From DGNJ01 sp002388905 (GTDB taxonomy: Bacteria > Pseudomonadota > Gammaproteobacteria > Pseudomonadales > Porticoccaceae): a stretch of 45,461 nucleotides of DNA. Of this stretch, positions 8,887 to 18,072 are shown in pieces. Under the pieces are notes generated by a model, which saw only the letters and a program-made list of their open reading frames with translations, was not told the origin of the DNA and searched no databases. The stretch covers positions 1-45,461 of the forward strand of contig DAITSJ010000028.1 in the NCBI GenBank assembly GCA_036843405.1, read 5' to 3'. Numbering within the stretch: position 1 is the stretch's first letter; each line of letters opens with the position of its first letter. The position numbers and the translations under genes were made by a program.

Positions 8887-10412
8887 CAGTTACTCCCTGC
8901 ATCGGCGTTGTGCAGTCCTACCACTTCCGACACGGCCCTGGCCTCGCGGGCCATCTTGGCCGAATCATTACGGGCCGCCGCCAGTTTGTCCAGGTACGCC
9001 CTGTCCACGTCCCCGGTAATGTACTTCCCGTCGAACACGGCGCAGTCAAAACGCTGAATACTCCGGTTGCCCTCCCGGGCACTCTCGACCAGGTCCTCCA
9101 GTTCCTGGTAAGCGAGCCAGTCGGCGCCGATCACTTCGGCGATCTCATCAACCGTGCGATTGTGGGCCACCAGTTCCTCCGCCGATGGCATGTCGATGCC
9201 GTAGACATTGGGGAAGCGAACCGGCGGTGCCGCCGAGGCCATGTAGACCTTGCGGGCACCGGCATCCCTGGCCATCTGGATGATTTCGCCGGAAGTGGTC
9301 CCGCGGACGATGGAGTCGTCCACGAGCATGACATTCTTTCCCTGGAATTCCAGGCGAATGGGGTTGAGCTTCTGGCGCACGGAGCGCTTGCGCTGCTTCT
9401 GCCCGGGCATGATAAAGGTGCGGCCGATGTAGCGGTTCTTCATGAACCCCTCGCGGAACTTGACACCCAATACCTCTGCCATCGACTGGGCCGAGACACG
9501 GCTGGTGTCGGGTACCGGGATCACCACGTCGATATCGTGGTCCGGCCGCTGGGCCAGGATGCGTTCCGCCAGCTTCTCGCCCATGCGCAAACGGGCCTTG
9601 TAGACGGCGATGTTATCGATAATGGAGTCGGGTCGGGCGAAATACACCTGCTCGAAAATGCATGGCGACAGTTCCGGTCGATCGGCGCACTGTGCGCTGT
9701 GAAAGTTACCCTCGGCGTCAATATAGATGGCCTCCCCCGGGGCCACATCCCGCTCCACCTCGAAACCGAGCACATCGAGGGCGACGCTTTCCGACGCCAC
9801 CATGTACTCCTTGCCAGCGGGCGTCTCGCGCCTGCCGACGATAAGGGGGCGGATCCCGTGGGGATCGCGGAAAGCAAAGACGCCGTAGTCGGCGATCATC
9901 CCCACCGCGGCATAGGCCCCGCGACAGCGTCGGTGGACACGGCGGATGGTGGCAAAAATATCCGTGGCCTCGGGTTTCATCTTGCGCTGGAGCTGAAGCT
10001 CGTGGGCGAAGATATTGAGCAACACTTCGGAATCCGAATCCGTATTGACATGGCGCAGATCCGTCCTGAAAAGATGCTCCATCAGGGCATCCGAGTTGGT
10101 CAGGTTGCCGTTGTGGGCCATGCAGATGCCGTAGGGCGAATTAACGTAAAACGGCTGGGCCAGGGCCGGACCGGAACTGCCCGCCGTGGGATAGCGCACA
10201 TGGCCGATACCCATGTTGCCTTCGAGGCGTTCCATGTGCCGGGTATGGAAAACATCCCGCACCAGTCCGACGTCCTTGCGCTGATGGATGCGTCCGTCCT
10301 TGCAAGTCATGATGCCGGCGGCGTCCTGGCCCCGGTGCTGCAACATGGTCAGGGCATCGTAAAGACGCAGGTTGACTTCACTTTTGCCGACGATGCCTAC
10401 CACACCACACAT
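8886..10412 (-). CDS. purF: Amidophosphoribosyltransferase PurF
   Basis: A 508-residue enzyme that catalyses the first committed step of purine synthesis, glutamine plus PRPP to phosphoribosylamine. It starts MCGVVGIVG, so the catalytic cysteine is residue 2, exposed after removal of the initiator Met, with no propeptide. The glutaminase domain includes HVRYPTAGS and AHNGNLTN. The phosphoribosyltransferase domain carries the PRPP loop VMLVDDSIVRGTTS. The protein lacks an iron-sulfur-type cysteine cluster, matching the E. coli type. It lies 12 bases after cvpA, and the cvpA-purF pairing is conserved in Gammaproteobacteria. Confidence 0.97.
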   Translation of the reverse strand: MCGVVGIVGKSEVNLRLYDALTMLQHRGQDAAGIMTCKDGRIHQRKDVGLVRDVFHTRHMERLEGNMGIGHVRYPTAGSSGPALAQPFYVNSPYGICMAHNGNLTNSDALMEHLFRTDLRHVNTDSDSEVLLNIFAHELQLQRKMKPEATDIFATIRRVHRRCRGAYAAVGMIADYGVFAFRDPHGIRPLIVGRRETPAGKEYMVASESVALDVLGFEVERDVAPGEAIYIDAEGNFHSAQCADRPELSPCIFEQVYFARPDSIIDNIAVYKARLRMGEKLAERILAQRPDHDIDVVIPVPDTSRVSAQSMAEVLGVKFREGFMKNRYIGRTFIMPGQKQRKRSVRQKLNPIRLEFQGKNVMLVDDSIVRGTTSGEIIQMARDAGARKVYMASAAPPVRFPNVYGIDMPSAEELVAHNRTVDEIAEVIGADWLAYQELEDLVESAREGNRSIQRFDCAVFDGKYITGDVDRAYLDKLAAARNDSAKMAREARAVSEVVGLHNADAGSN

Positions 10413-10424
10413 AAATTCATTACC

Positions 10425-10919
10425 TTAGAAAAGAGATTGGAAAAAGTCCGCCAGGACGACGCCCATCTGCCGCACTTCGTCCTCGAAGCGCTGGAACCAG
10501 GGTATCAGAAGTGATTCGTTCCACCATCGATCCTGTTCAACCGGGAGAATGCCGGGCAACACAATGAGCAGTACCGTGACCACGACGACGCCGCGCACCC
10601 CGCCGAATATCATGCCCAGCAGTCGGTCCGTACCGGATAAACCGGTGGCATCCACCAACTGACCCAGCAGGTAGTTGACCAGGCCACCCACCAGCAGGAC
10701 AGCGACGAAGAGGATCAGCCAGGCCGCCATCAGCCGCAGCGAAGGGGCCTCGATAAGGTCGGTGAGCCACAGGCCCAGTTGCTGGTGAAATACCATGGCA
10801 ACAATAAACGCCGCCAGCCACACGGCCAGGGACATGGCTTCCCGGACGAAACCCCGCATAAGGCTGATAGCAACGGAGACACCCAGAATCGCCAGTATTG
10901 CCCAGTCTGCCCAGTTCAT
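10425..10919 (-). CDS. cvpA: CvpA family membrane protein
   Basis: A 164-residue inner-membrane protein with four predicted helices, opening MNWADWAILAILGVSVAIS, a typical CvpA N-terminus. The family is linked to colicin V production, purF expression and envelope stress tolerance, but its biochemical role is not settled. A GDRLLGM-like segment (TDRLLGMIFGGVRG) between helices three and four is the most conserved family block and is present. It is 58 bases downstream of the SPOR protein gene and 12 bases upstream of purF. Confidence 0.9.
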   Translation of the reverse strand: MNWADWAILAILGVSVAISLMRGFVREAMSLAVWLAAFIVAMVFHQQLGLWLTDLIEAPSLRLMAAWLILFVAVLLVGGLVNYLLGQLVDATGLSGTDRLLGMIFGGVRGVVVVTVLLIVLPGILPVEQDRWWNESLLIPWFQRFEDEVRQMGVVLADFFQSLF

Positions 10920-10977
10920 GCTCGGCCCCTGTGGCCTCGTGTCGTGGAAGGAATTTTACCAGAGTTACCGGGCGCGG

Positions 10978-11511
10978 TCAGGGTTCATAGGACAGGACCA
11001 GGGCATCGACGTCAAAGTCGCGATCGATCGCCCGTTTTTCGTCCAGGGCCCGTTGCCTGTCGATTTTGGGTCCCACGTAAACCCGGTACACCCTGTCGCC
11101 GCCGGGGCGGGCGGAACGAATGAAGGCCTTGTAGCCGGCATCCAGCAGTCTGTCTTCCAGATCCCGGGCCCCGTCCTGCTCCTTGAAGCTGCCCACCTGA
11201 AGGACCCAGGCGGCGGGGATACCCTCCCCGGTAAGACGTGGCGATGCCTTAACATCGGGCTCTTCCTGGCCGGCGGCATCTTTCGGATCGGTGGGCTGAA
11301 AGGACTCCTCCGGCGGCACCGGAGGCTCGATGTTATCGGGCCTCTCCGGTTCGGCAATCCGGGCCGGCGCGATATCGGGCGCCGGCGGTATCTGGCTGGT
11401 CCTGTCCACCTGGCGTTGAGGATCCAGATCCAGGAGCATGGGCAGGAACACCATCACAAGCGCGATCAGCACCACAATGCCCACCAGACGTTGCTTGAAG
11501 CCCCTGTTCAT
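10978..11511 (-). CDS. SPOR domain protein (DedD-like)
   Basis: A 177-residue bitopic membrane protein. A basic N-terminus (NRGFKQRLVG) leads into one transmembrane helix (residues about 9-28), then a proline- and glutamate-rich linker. A C-terminal SPOR domain begins near AWVLQVGSFKE and ends at ALVLSYEP. SPOR domains bind denuded glycan strands of septal peptidoglycan, and DedD is a division-associated member. The gene sits between folC and cvpA, exactly where dedD lies in E. coli and Pseudomonas, which supports the assignment. Its ATG overlaps the folC stop in an ATGA. Confidence 0.88.
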   Translation of the reverse strand: MNRGFKQRLVGIVVLIALVMVFLPMLLDLDPQRQVDRTSQIPPAPDIAPARIAEPERPDNIEPPVPPEESFQPTDPKDAAGQEEPDVKASPRLTGEGIPAAWVLQVGSFKEQDGARDLEDRLLDAGYKAFIRSARPGGDRVYRVYVGPKIDRQRALDEKRAIDRDFDVDALVLSYEP

Positions 11512-12815
11512 GGCGAAAGAATCTCCTTGCGCGCCTCCGTGGACGCCTCCATGGTCGCTATGGCCGCCCCGACCGTGTGGAAGGAACCGCAGACCACGAC
11601 GAGATCGTCCGGTCGGCTTTCCTCCAGGGCCCTGGACAAGGCTTCCGCCACCGTCGCGCAGGTGCTCACCGAACCGCCTGCATTATATATCATGGCAGCC
11701 AGTTCCCCGGCCGGGCACGCCCGGGGGTTATCGGCAAGTTCGCCCAGATACCAGTGATCGATGGCGGAACTGAGTGCCGTCACGAAACCGGCACGGTCCT
11801 TGTCCGCCATGAGGGCGGCAACGGCAACGACCCTCCCCTCTTCGGCAGCCAGCCGTTTGGCCAGATAGGCGGCAGCGGCGGGATTATGGGCGACATCCAG
11901 CACCAATCGCCGCCCCGCCACAACAAGACGCTGGAATCTTCCGGCCAGGGAAACCCGGGCAAAGATATCGGCAACGACGGCGGCCGGCGGCAAGGCGCCA
12001 AGAATCAGCGCGGCCTGCAATGCCGCTACCGCGCTTTCCACCGGCAAATCGGGGCCGGGCAAGCCGGCAAGTGCCAGGGGTTGCCCCCGCGGATCGCACA
12101 ACCAGACATCGATGCTCGCCGGGTTGTCTCCCCCGCCCGCCTTTATTTCATAACCGAAATCTTCGCCCAGTCGATTACTGGTGGCGTCGAGCTCGCCCAG
12201 CCGGTCCAGTAAGGAGGCGGGTGGGTTGGGATCGGCGCAAACGACCCTGCCACCGGGGCGGACGATTCCCGCCTTTTCCAGCGCAATAGCCTCCCGGTCC
12301 TGTCCGAGCCACTGGCTGTGGTCCACGTCGATGGCAGTGATCACTGCCAGGTCCGCATCCACCAGGTTCACGGCATCGAGCCTCCCGCCCAGCCCCACCT
12401 CCAGGACAGCCACATCGAGGTCGGCTTCCGCCATAAGCAGCAGTGCTGCCAGGGTTCCTGTTTCGAAATAGGTCAGGGAGGTATCGCCGCGGGCCGCCTC
12501 TATACGCTCGAAAGCATCTACCAGGTCCGTATCCCCGACCTCGGCACCGTCGATACGTATTCGCTCGTTATAGACGCTGATATGGGGAGATGTATAGACG
12601 CCGGTACGCCACCCCGAGGCCCTCGACAACGCCTCGAGAACCCGGACAAAAGAACCCTTGCCATTGGTGCCGGCCACAGACACCACCCACGGCGCGGGTG
12701 CCGGCAGTTGAAGGCGCCCGGCCACATCCGCGATACGTGACAACCCCAGCTCGATCTCGCGGGGGTGGCGGGTCTCCAGCAGCGCCAACCACTGGTCAAG
12801 TGACCGTTTCTGCAT
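11508..12815 (-). CDS. folC: Bifunctional folylpolyglutamate/dihydrofolate synthase FolC
   Basis: An ATP-dependent ligase of about 435 residues. It adds glutamate to dihydropteroate to form dihydrofolate and then extends the polyglutamate tail. The P-loop is GTNGKGS at residues 49-55. Mur ligase-type blocks follow: TSPH, EVGLGGRLDAVN and DHSQWLG, with LVLDVAHNP in the C-terminal domain. I chose the ATG at 12815 because homologues start just before a RSLDQWL-like segment. An ATG at 12830 is in frame and would add five residues. Either way the start lies inside the 3' end of accD (overlap at least 20 bases), a tight coupling that is conserved in this gene order. Confidence 0.93.
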   Translation of the reverse strand: MQKRSLDQWLALLETRHPREIELGLSRIADVAGRLQLPAPAPWVVSVAGTNGKGSFVRVLEALSRASGWRTGVYTSPHISVYNERIRIDGAEVGDTDLVDAFERIEAARGDTSLTYFETGTLAALLLMAEADLDVAVLEVGLGGRLDAVNLVDADLAVITAIDVDHSQWLGQDREAIALEKAGIVRPGGRVVCADPNPPASLLDRLGELDATSNRLGEDFGYEIKAGGGDNPASIDVWLCDPRGQPLALAGLPGPDLPVESAVAALQAALILGALPPAAVVADIFARVSLAGRFQRLVVAGRRLVLDVAHNPAAAAYLAKRLAAEEGRVVAVAALMADKDRAGFVTALSSAIDHWYLGELADNPRACPAGELAAMIYNAGGSVSTCATVAEALSRALEESRPDDLVVVCGSFHTVGAAIATMEASTEARKEILSP

Positions 12816-13683
12816 TCTCCGCTTCTTCATTCAGGGCGTGGCCGGTCAACTTGCTCAACAGGCGCGCCACCGTGTCGCGCATATCCTTGCGATGCACGAT
12901 CATATCAATGGCACCGTGCTCGAGTAGGAATTCGCTGCGCTGGAAGCCCTTGGGCAACTTCTGCCGAATGGTCTGTTCGATGATATTGGGCCCGGCAAAG
13001 CCGGCCCGGGCACCCGGCTCGGCAATATTAATATCACCGAGCATTGCCAGACTCGCCGAAACGCCGCCATAGACGGGATCGGTCATTACCGAAACATAGG
13101 GTATACCCTCGGCTTTGAGGCGCTCCAGAATGGCGCTGGTCTTGGCCATCTGCATGAGGGAAATCAGCGCCTCCTGCATGCGCGCTCCGCCAGTGGCGGA
13201 AAAACAGATCAGGGGGATCCGGTGTTCGAGAGACACCCTGGCTGCCCGGGTAAAACGTTCACCCACCGCGTAGCCCATGGAACCACCGTGGAAGGCAAAC
13301 TCGAAAACCGTCGCCACCAGCGGCAGGCCCCTGACGCTGCCGCGCATGGCAATCAGGGCATCCTTTTCGCCGGTTTGTTTCTGGGCGGAACTGAGCCTGT
13401 CTTTGTACTTCTTGACATCCTTGAATTTGAGGCGGTCCACGGGAACCACGTCCGAAGCGATCTCCTCGCGATCACCGGGATCCAGAAAAATATCGAGACG
13501 GCGACGGGCGCCAATGCGGATATGGTGATCGCACTTGGGACAAACATCCGCATTTTTCTCCAGCTCGGGCCGGTAGAGGGGCGAACTGCACCGCGGGCAC
13601 TTGTGCCAGAGACCTTCTGGCACAGTGGTGGATTTCCTGGTTCTGATCCCAGGACCTTTTCTGATTCTATCGAGCCAACTCAT
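12796..13683 (-). CDS. accD: Acetyl-CoA carboxylase carboxyltransferase subunit beta AccD
   Basis: A 295-residue subunit that, with AccA, transfers carboxyl from biotin carrier protein to acetyl-CoA to make malonyl-CoA. A four-cysteine zinc ribbon is complete (Cys29, Cys32, Cys48, Cys51). The crotonase-fold core includes GGSMGYAVGE, SATGGARMQE and the VYGGVSASLA block. The ATG at 13683 has GGGA six bases upstream. It is followed directly by the overlapping folC gene and preceded 52 bases upstream by trpF. Confidence 0.97.
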   Translation of the reverse strand: MSWLDRIRKGPGIRTRKSTTVPEGLWHKCPRCSSPLYRPELEKNADVCPKCDHHIRIGARRRLDIFLDPGDREEIASDVVPVDRLKFKDVKKYKDRLSSAQKQTGEKDALIAMRGSVRGLPLVATVFEFAFHGGSMGYAVGERFTRAARVSLEHRIPLICFSATGGARMQEALISLMQMAKTSAILERLKAEGIPYVSVMTDPVYGGVSASLAMLGDINIAEPGARAGFAGPNIIEQTIRQKLPKGFQRSEFLLEHGAIDMIVHRKDMRDTVARLLSKLTGHALNEEAENAETVT

Positions 13684-13735
13684 TGAAAGTCCCGTATTGG
13701 TTTTTTCGGAAGTCTATCATCGATGCCCGTCGCTC

Positions 13736-14356
13736 TCAGCCCCTGCCGGCGGCGCCAATGAAGCGCTGCATCCTGCCCGCATCCTTGATGCCGGGTGAGG
13801 TCTCGACACCACCGCTCACGTCGACGGCGTAGGGGGCCAGGCGCCGTATCGCGTCACCGACATTATCCTCATTCAGGCCACCGGCAAGGATCCAGGGCAC
13901 GTCGACCAGATTGTTCAGAAGCGACCAATCGAACGACTGGCCGGTACCCCCGTATAAATCCGGGTGCCAGGCGTCGAAAAGAAAGCCGGCGGCACGGGGA
14001 TAACGGCGCATCTGAGCGCCCAGGTCCAGGTCCTCCCGGACCCGGATAGCCTTGATATAAGGGCGCCTGAAACTTTCGCAAAAATCGCCGTCCTCGTCGC
14101 CGTGAAACTGCAGTAACTGTGGTCGCACGCGGTCCAGAACCTCATCGATGGCCGATTTCCCGGCATTGACAAAGAGCGCGACCGTGGTCACGAAAGGCCC
14201 GACTGCGGCTGCGATAGACACCGCGGTCTCGGTATCGATACAGCGGGGGCTGCTCCCGTAAAAGACCATACCGATGGCATCGGCACCTGCCCGGGACGCG
14301 GCGACGGCATCCTCGACACGGGTAATACCGCATATTTTAACTCTGGTTCTGGTCAC
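13736..14356 (-). CDS. trpF: Phosphoribosylanthranilate isomerase TrpF
   Basis: A 206-residue (beta/alpha)8 enzyme of tryptophan synthesis. It converts phosphoribosylanthranilate to carboxyphenylaminodeoxyribulose phosphate. The N-terminus VTRTRVKICGIT holds the catalytic cysteine region, LLQFHGDE and FLFDAW follow, and the phosphate-binding end is LAGGLNEDNV plus VDVSGGVETSPG. The start is a GTG with GGAG five bases upstream. The longer open frame that continues into truA is rejected because family homology begins at the GTG. No other trp genes are nearby, which is normal for this conserved cluster. Confidence 0.95.
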   Translation of the reverse strand: MTRTRVKICGITRVEDAVAASRAGADAIGMVFYGSSPRCIDTETAVSIAAAVGPFVTTVALFVNAGKSAIDEVLDRVRPQLLQFHGDEDGDFCESFRRPYIKAIRVREDLDLGAQMRRYPRAAGFLFDAWHPDLYGGTGQSFDWSLLNNLVDVPWILAGGLNEDNVGDAIRRLAPYAVDVSGGVETSPGIKDAGRMQRFIGAAGRG

Positions 14357-14393
14357 GACTCTCCACAGACCGGACTTACGATGGGGGCGGATT

Positions 14394-15284
14394 TTAGCAG
14401 AAAGTGGCGCCCTGCAACGGTTCCGGGACAAAATAGGGGCCGGGAATCTGGGCGGGCAGGCCGAGCTCGTGGGCATACCCGACAGAAACCAGGTACAGGC
14501 CGGCGGCCGGCGCGGTCACCTCCGCCTTTGTCCGGTCTCTGGCCTCGACAAGCCGGGCCAGCCAGTCGCCGGAGCGCTCACCGGCGCCAACGGCTATCAG
14601 TGCGCCGGCAATGTTGCGCACCATATGGTGTAGAAAGGCATTAGCCGTAATCTCTATGATCACCAGGCTCTGCCGCCGCCAGACGGTGACGGCGTCGACC
14701 CGGCGGAAAGGGGAAACGGACTGGCATCCCGCCGCCCGGAAGGAGGAGAAATCCTGTTCGCCGAGCAGGACCTGAGCCGCCCTGTGCATGGCGTCGGCAT
14801 CCAGAGACTTGCGCCGCCAGGTTACCAGACCGGAAAAGAGCGCCGGCCGGGCCGGCTCGTTGGCGATGACATACCGGTACGTCCGGGTCCGTGCGGAAAA
14901 ACGGGCATGAAAATCGTCGCCTACCCGACACACCCAGTGCAAGCGGATCCCGTCGGGCAGGTTGGCATTGGCGCCGAGACGCCAGTTTCGGGGTTCCCGC
15001 AGGGCGCGGCTATCGAAATGGATGATCTGGTTGGTGGCGTGGACGCCGGTATCGGTGCGACCGGCGCAGGCAACCTGGACTGTCTCGTTGGCGACCTGCG
15101 ACAGGGCCGCCTCCACGGGAGTCTGGACATCCGGGCTATGGGGTTGACGCTGCCAGCCGCAGTAAAGGCCGCCGTGGTATTCAACGGCGGCGGCAAAGCG
15201 CCCGACGCCCTCGGGCAGGGACCTGTCCGGAGGAATCAGGCAATTGGGTTGATATTGCCACTGGTCCCTGTCCGGCAAGCTCAC
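14394..15284 (-). CDS. truA: tRNA pseudouridine(38-40) synthase TruA
   Basis: A 296-residue enzyme that isomerises uridines 38-40 in the anticodon arm of many tRNAs. The catalytic aspartate is Asp78 in AGRTDTGVHA. Family blocks include YCGWQRQPH, YRYVIAN and HHMVRNIAGAL. The GTG start overlaps the fimV stop codon (GTGA), with only a weak GGA element before it, so initiation probably relies on coupling to fimV. About 27 residues precede the conserved core, an extension also seen in related bacteria. Confidence 0.95.
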   Translation of the reverse strand: MSLPDRDQWQYQPNCLIPPDRSLPEGVGRFAAAVEYHGGLYCGWQRQPHSPDVQTPVEAALSQVANETVQVACAGRTDTGVHATNQIIHFDSRALREPRNWRLGANANLPDGIRLHWVCRVGDDFHARFSARTRTYRYVIANEPARPALFSGLVTWRRKSLDADAMHRAAQVLLGEQDFSSFRAAGCQSVSPFRRVDAVTVWRRQSLVIIEITANAFLHHMVRNIAGALIAVGAGERSGDWLARLVEARDRTKAEVTAPAAGLYLVSVGYAHELGLPAQIPGPYFVPEPLQGATFC

Positions 15285-17863
15285 TCCAGCGTATCGAGAA
15301 GTTTCCGGGCCTTTTCCTGTTGCTCGTCGCTGCCCTTTTCGGCCACTTCGGAAAGAATCTCCCGGGCCCCCTCGGCGTCCCCCATATCGATATAGGCTTC
15401 CGCCAGTTCAAGCTGGGTGGAGAATTCGTCGGTGTCCCCGAGCAGGTCCAGTTCGTCGTCCAGGTCCAGGGAATCGCCGGAACTTCCGGTTTCGACAACC
15501 GCCGAGCCGTCTTCGAGGTTCTGTTCGAGCCAGTCTTCGCTGTCGCCCCCGGTCGAGGCTTCGACACTCTCGCCGGTGGAAATCGAGTCGTCCAACTCGA
15601 ACTCCGACAGGTCGATATCGAATTCTTCACCCGGGTCTTCGGAAAGGTCCTGGTCCGCAACACCTTCAAAACCGGCAAGGAGGTCGTCGTCAGCCTCCGT
15701 ATCGGAAGAACCCGCTCCGACATCCGGGCTGCCCGGGACCTGTAATTTCTCCAGGGCATCGTCTTCCTCGATGGCCTCTTCCACAGACTCCGCGTCAGGC
15801 TCCGTGGCGTGCTCCTCGATTTCCCGGAGATCGGCCGCGAGACCGAGACTCTCATCGGTCGGCTCCTCTGTCTGTTCCTCAGTGCCCGGCAGTTCGCTGG
15901 CCGGGGCCTGAAGGTTTTCCCGTTCGATATCGTCTTCCGGCCCCCCGGGCAGCGAAGCTTCGTCATCCTCCTCAGTCGTGTCGGCCGCGAGACTCTCGGT
16001 CATTTCGTCACCGACAACCGTCTCGTCACCTTCCTCGACTGCCTCAACGGCGGCGGGTTCCTGCTCGCCGGCGCTGGCCGTCAGTTCCGCCCGAAACTCG
16101 TCCGCCCGCCGTTCGGCTTCGTCGTCGCCCAGCGCGCTGAGGGCAGGACGATGCTCATCGAACGCATCGAGATTGTCCTGGGCCACGAACAATTCGAGCT
16201 TTTTGAGGTGCAGATCGACATTGCCCGGTTCCTTCTCCAGGGCGTTGTCCAGCAGCCGCCTGGCTTCGTCATAGTTGCCGAGCGAGATGTAAATATCCGC
16301 CTCGTTAAGGGCATCGACCTGCTCCTCTTCGCTCAGTTCCAGTTCCGGGCTCGCGGATTCACTTTCGTCCCTATCGATATCGAAAAGATGATCGTCCTCG
16401 GCCAGTTCGATTTCGTCCAGTGATTCGACCCGCTGGCCACTGTCCCGCGGCGGCTCGAACTCGTCGGGCATGGGAGCTTCATCGCCGACCGGCTCCACGG
16501 CTTCGGAAAACAACTGCTCACCAGCCTCGTCCCTTTTGCGCTTCCAGATCAGCGCACCGGCCACGACAGCCGCCAGCAACACCAAAAACCCCAGCCCGTA
16601 GAGCAAAAGGCCCCAGGGCCCTCCGCCACGATCGTCCTGCGCCGGCCGGGTTTCCTCGGGAGCCGCCTGGGCTGCAGTGGATTCGGCATCCTGTTCCTGG
16701 GGGCCTGGCGCGGGTTCTTCTTTCCCGCCCTCATCGGCCGGTGCTGTTTCGGCCTCGCTCCGGGCCGCGCCCTGTGCTGCCAGCTGGCTGGCCCGCAAGC
16801 CTTCGTCATTGAGTTCCACCAGGCGCTGCATGGTGCTCAACTGTTCCTCAAGCTTGCCCAGGCGCTCCTTCAACTCGGCGTTTTCGCGCTGCGTTTTTTC
16901 CAGTTCCTCCTGAATCTGATCGATTTCACCGGCCATGCGGGCGCCGCCGCCACCGCCGGTACCGGTGCCGACCGCGGCACCGCCTGAAGCCGTACCACTG
17001 TCATCGGCAGCCGACAATTGCAGCCGACCTTCGGCCGGCGCTTCGGTGCCGGTGGGCGCCGGGCTTCGGGGCGAAGCACTGAGCGGCTGGCCCGTGGCGG
17101 GGGTATCCTCGCCGGTGTCGCGGCGGGCGAGCATACGTTCCCTGACCCGCCGGGCATCGGCTTCCGCGATCCGGGTGTTTTCGGGCAGGCGGAGCACATG
17201 GCCCCGGCGAAGCATGTTGAGGTCGCCGTTGATAAAGGCGTTGGGGTTGAGCCGCTCGATAGCCGCCATCTTCTGGTAGACGGTGGCATCGGTGCCATTC
17301 AGGTTACTCGCGATCTTCCAGAGGGTATCGCCGGCTCTGACACGATATTCCGCACCGGCGGTTGACCTTGCGCCCGGATCAGCCGTTTTAGCCGCAGCCC
17401 GGCCCGAGGCTTGACGCTCAGGGCCCGTCGCTGCGGCTTCGACCTTTCCCTCGTCTTCTCCGGCGAAGAGGGGTAGATCCAGAAGAACCGTATACTCGCG
17501 CAGCAGACGTCCCGACGGCCACTGGGCCTCGACCAGGAAGTCCAGATAGGGTTCCCGGATCGGGTCCCGGCTGGTGACACGAATCACCGGCCCCCCAGGC
17601 GCGTTGAAGTCAATGTTGAAGTTCAGGGCGGTCAGCAGAAATTCCCGCGCCACCCCGGCGCGCTGGAAATCTTCCGGCGACGCCAGTCCCACGAGCAGTT
17701 CCCCCTGGCTGAGATCGCCCGGGTTGAGAATTTCGATTTCCGCGTCCAGGGGTTCGTTGAGGGCGGAATTGAGTTCGATTTCACCCAATCCCAGAGCCGA
17801 CACCCAGCCGGAAAAAACCAGTGCCAGGCCGCCAACCAGCCGTGGAAAATAGCGCAAAGCCAT
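15281..17863 (-). CDS. fimV: FimV/HubP-family polar peptidoglycan-binding protein
   Basis: An 860-residue protein. In order it has a signal peptide (cleavage likely after WVSA), a periplasmic N-terminal domain of the FimV type, a LysM peptidoglycan-binding domain (about 173-226) and a coiled coil near residues 315-360. Then come one transmembrane helix (WGLLLYGLGFLVLL, about 415-440), a TPR-containing cytoplasmic region, a very acidic linker, and the conserved FimV C-terminal domain ending RKLLDTLE. FimV and HubP act at the cell pole in type IV pili, twitching and flagellar placement. The ATG at 17863 has AAGGGAA upstream; a longer reading from 17953 lacks homology. Its stop overlaps the truA start. 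A candidate promoter lies about 95 bases upstream. Confidence 0.93.
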   Translation of the reverse strand: MALRYFPRLVGGLALVFSGWVSALGLGEIELNSALNEPLDAEIEILNPGDLSQGELLVGLASPEDFQRAGVAREFLLTALNFNIDFNAPGGPVIRVTSRDPIREPYLDFLVEAQWPSGRLLREYTVLLDLPLFAGEDEGKVEAAATGPERQASGRAAAKTADPGARSTAGAEYRVRAGDTLWKIASNLNGTDATVYQKMAAIERLNPNAFINGDLNMLRRGHVLRLPENTRIAEADARRVRERMLARRDTGEDTPATGQPLSASPRSPAPTGTEAPAEGRLQLSAADDSGTASGGAAVGTGTGGGGGARMAGEIDQIQEELEKTQRENAELKERLGKLEEQLSTMQRLVELNDEGLRASQLAAQGAARSEAETAPADEGGKEEPAPGPQEQDAESTAAQAAPEETRPAQDDRGGGPWGLLLYGLGFLVLLAAVVAGALIWKRKRDEAGEQLFSEAVEPVGDEAPMPDEFEPPRDSGQRVESLDEIELAEDDHLFDIDRDESESASPELELSEEEQVDALNEADIYISLGNYDEARRLLDNALEKEPGNVDLHLKKLELFVAQDNLDAFDEHRPALSALGDDEAERRADEFRAELTASAGEQEPAAVEAVEEGDETVVGDEMTESLAADTTEEDDEASLPGGPEDDIERENLQAPASELPGTEEQTEEPTDESLGLAADLREIEEHATEPDAESVEEAIEEDDALEKLQVPGSPDVGAGSSDTEADDDLLAGFEGVADQDLSEDPGEEFDIDLSEFELDDSISTGESVEASTGGDSEDWLEQNLEDGSAVVETGSSGDSLDLDDELDLLGDTDEFSTQLELAEAYIDMGDAEGAREILSEVAEKGSDEQQEKARKLLDTLE

Positions 17864-17954
17864 AATTCGTTCCCTTTTATTGTCCTTGCGGAGCGAGGGG
17901 GATGCTGCCCTGCCTTTGTTTTCTTGACTACGCATCCAGTCGCCAGGTCGCACA

Positions 17955-17983
17955 AGTATTTCTGATTAATAACGGCATGGCAA
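17955..17983 (-). promoter_or_regulatory. Candidate sigma-70 promoter for fimV
   Basis: On the minus strand, TTGCCA (17978-17983, five of six matches to the -35 consensus) is followed after exactly 17 bases by AATACT (17955-17960, four of six matches to -10). It would give fimV its own 5' leader of roughly 85 bases within the long leu-to-metZ run. The -35 box lies in one arm of the adjacent hairpin. Confidence 0.4.
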
Positions 17984-18026
17984 CCACCGGCACGGAATTT
18001 GGCTCCACTGCCGGTGGGTTTTTGCC
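17979..18026 (+). terminator. Hairpin with T-run on the plus strand, between asd and fimV
   Basis: CCACCGGCA (17984-17992) and TGCCGGTGG (18009-18017) form a perfect nine-base-pair stem. GGCAA (17979-17983) can also pair with TTGCC (18022-18026) after a four-base bulge. Five T residues follow the core stem on the plus strand, the pattern of an intrinsic terminator. Both flanking genes lie on the minus strand, so it would stop antisense transcription. In the minus direction there is only a weak TT after the stem, so it is a poor asd terminator. Confidence 0.4.
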
Positions 18027-18072
18027 CTTATTTCATGATGTTGCGCACACTTCCCGGAACTGACCCGGGGAA

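Noticed and set aside
8910..10514. A 534-codon plus-strand frame opposite purF
   Set aside because: Antisense shadow of purF. The purF product has all catalytic motifs, and the opposite frame has none.
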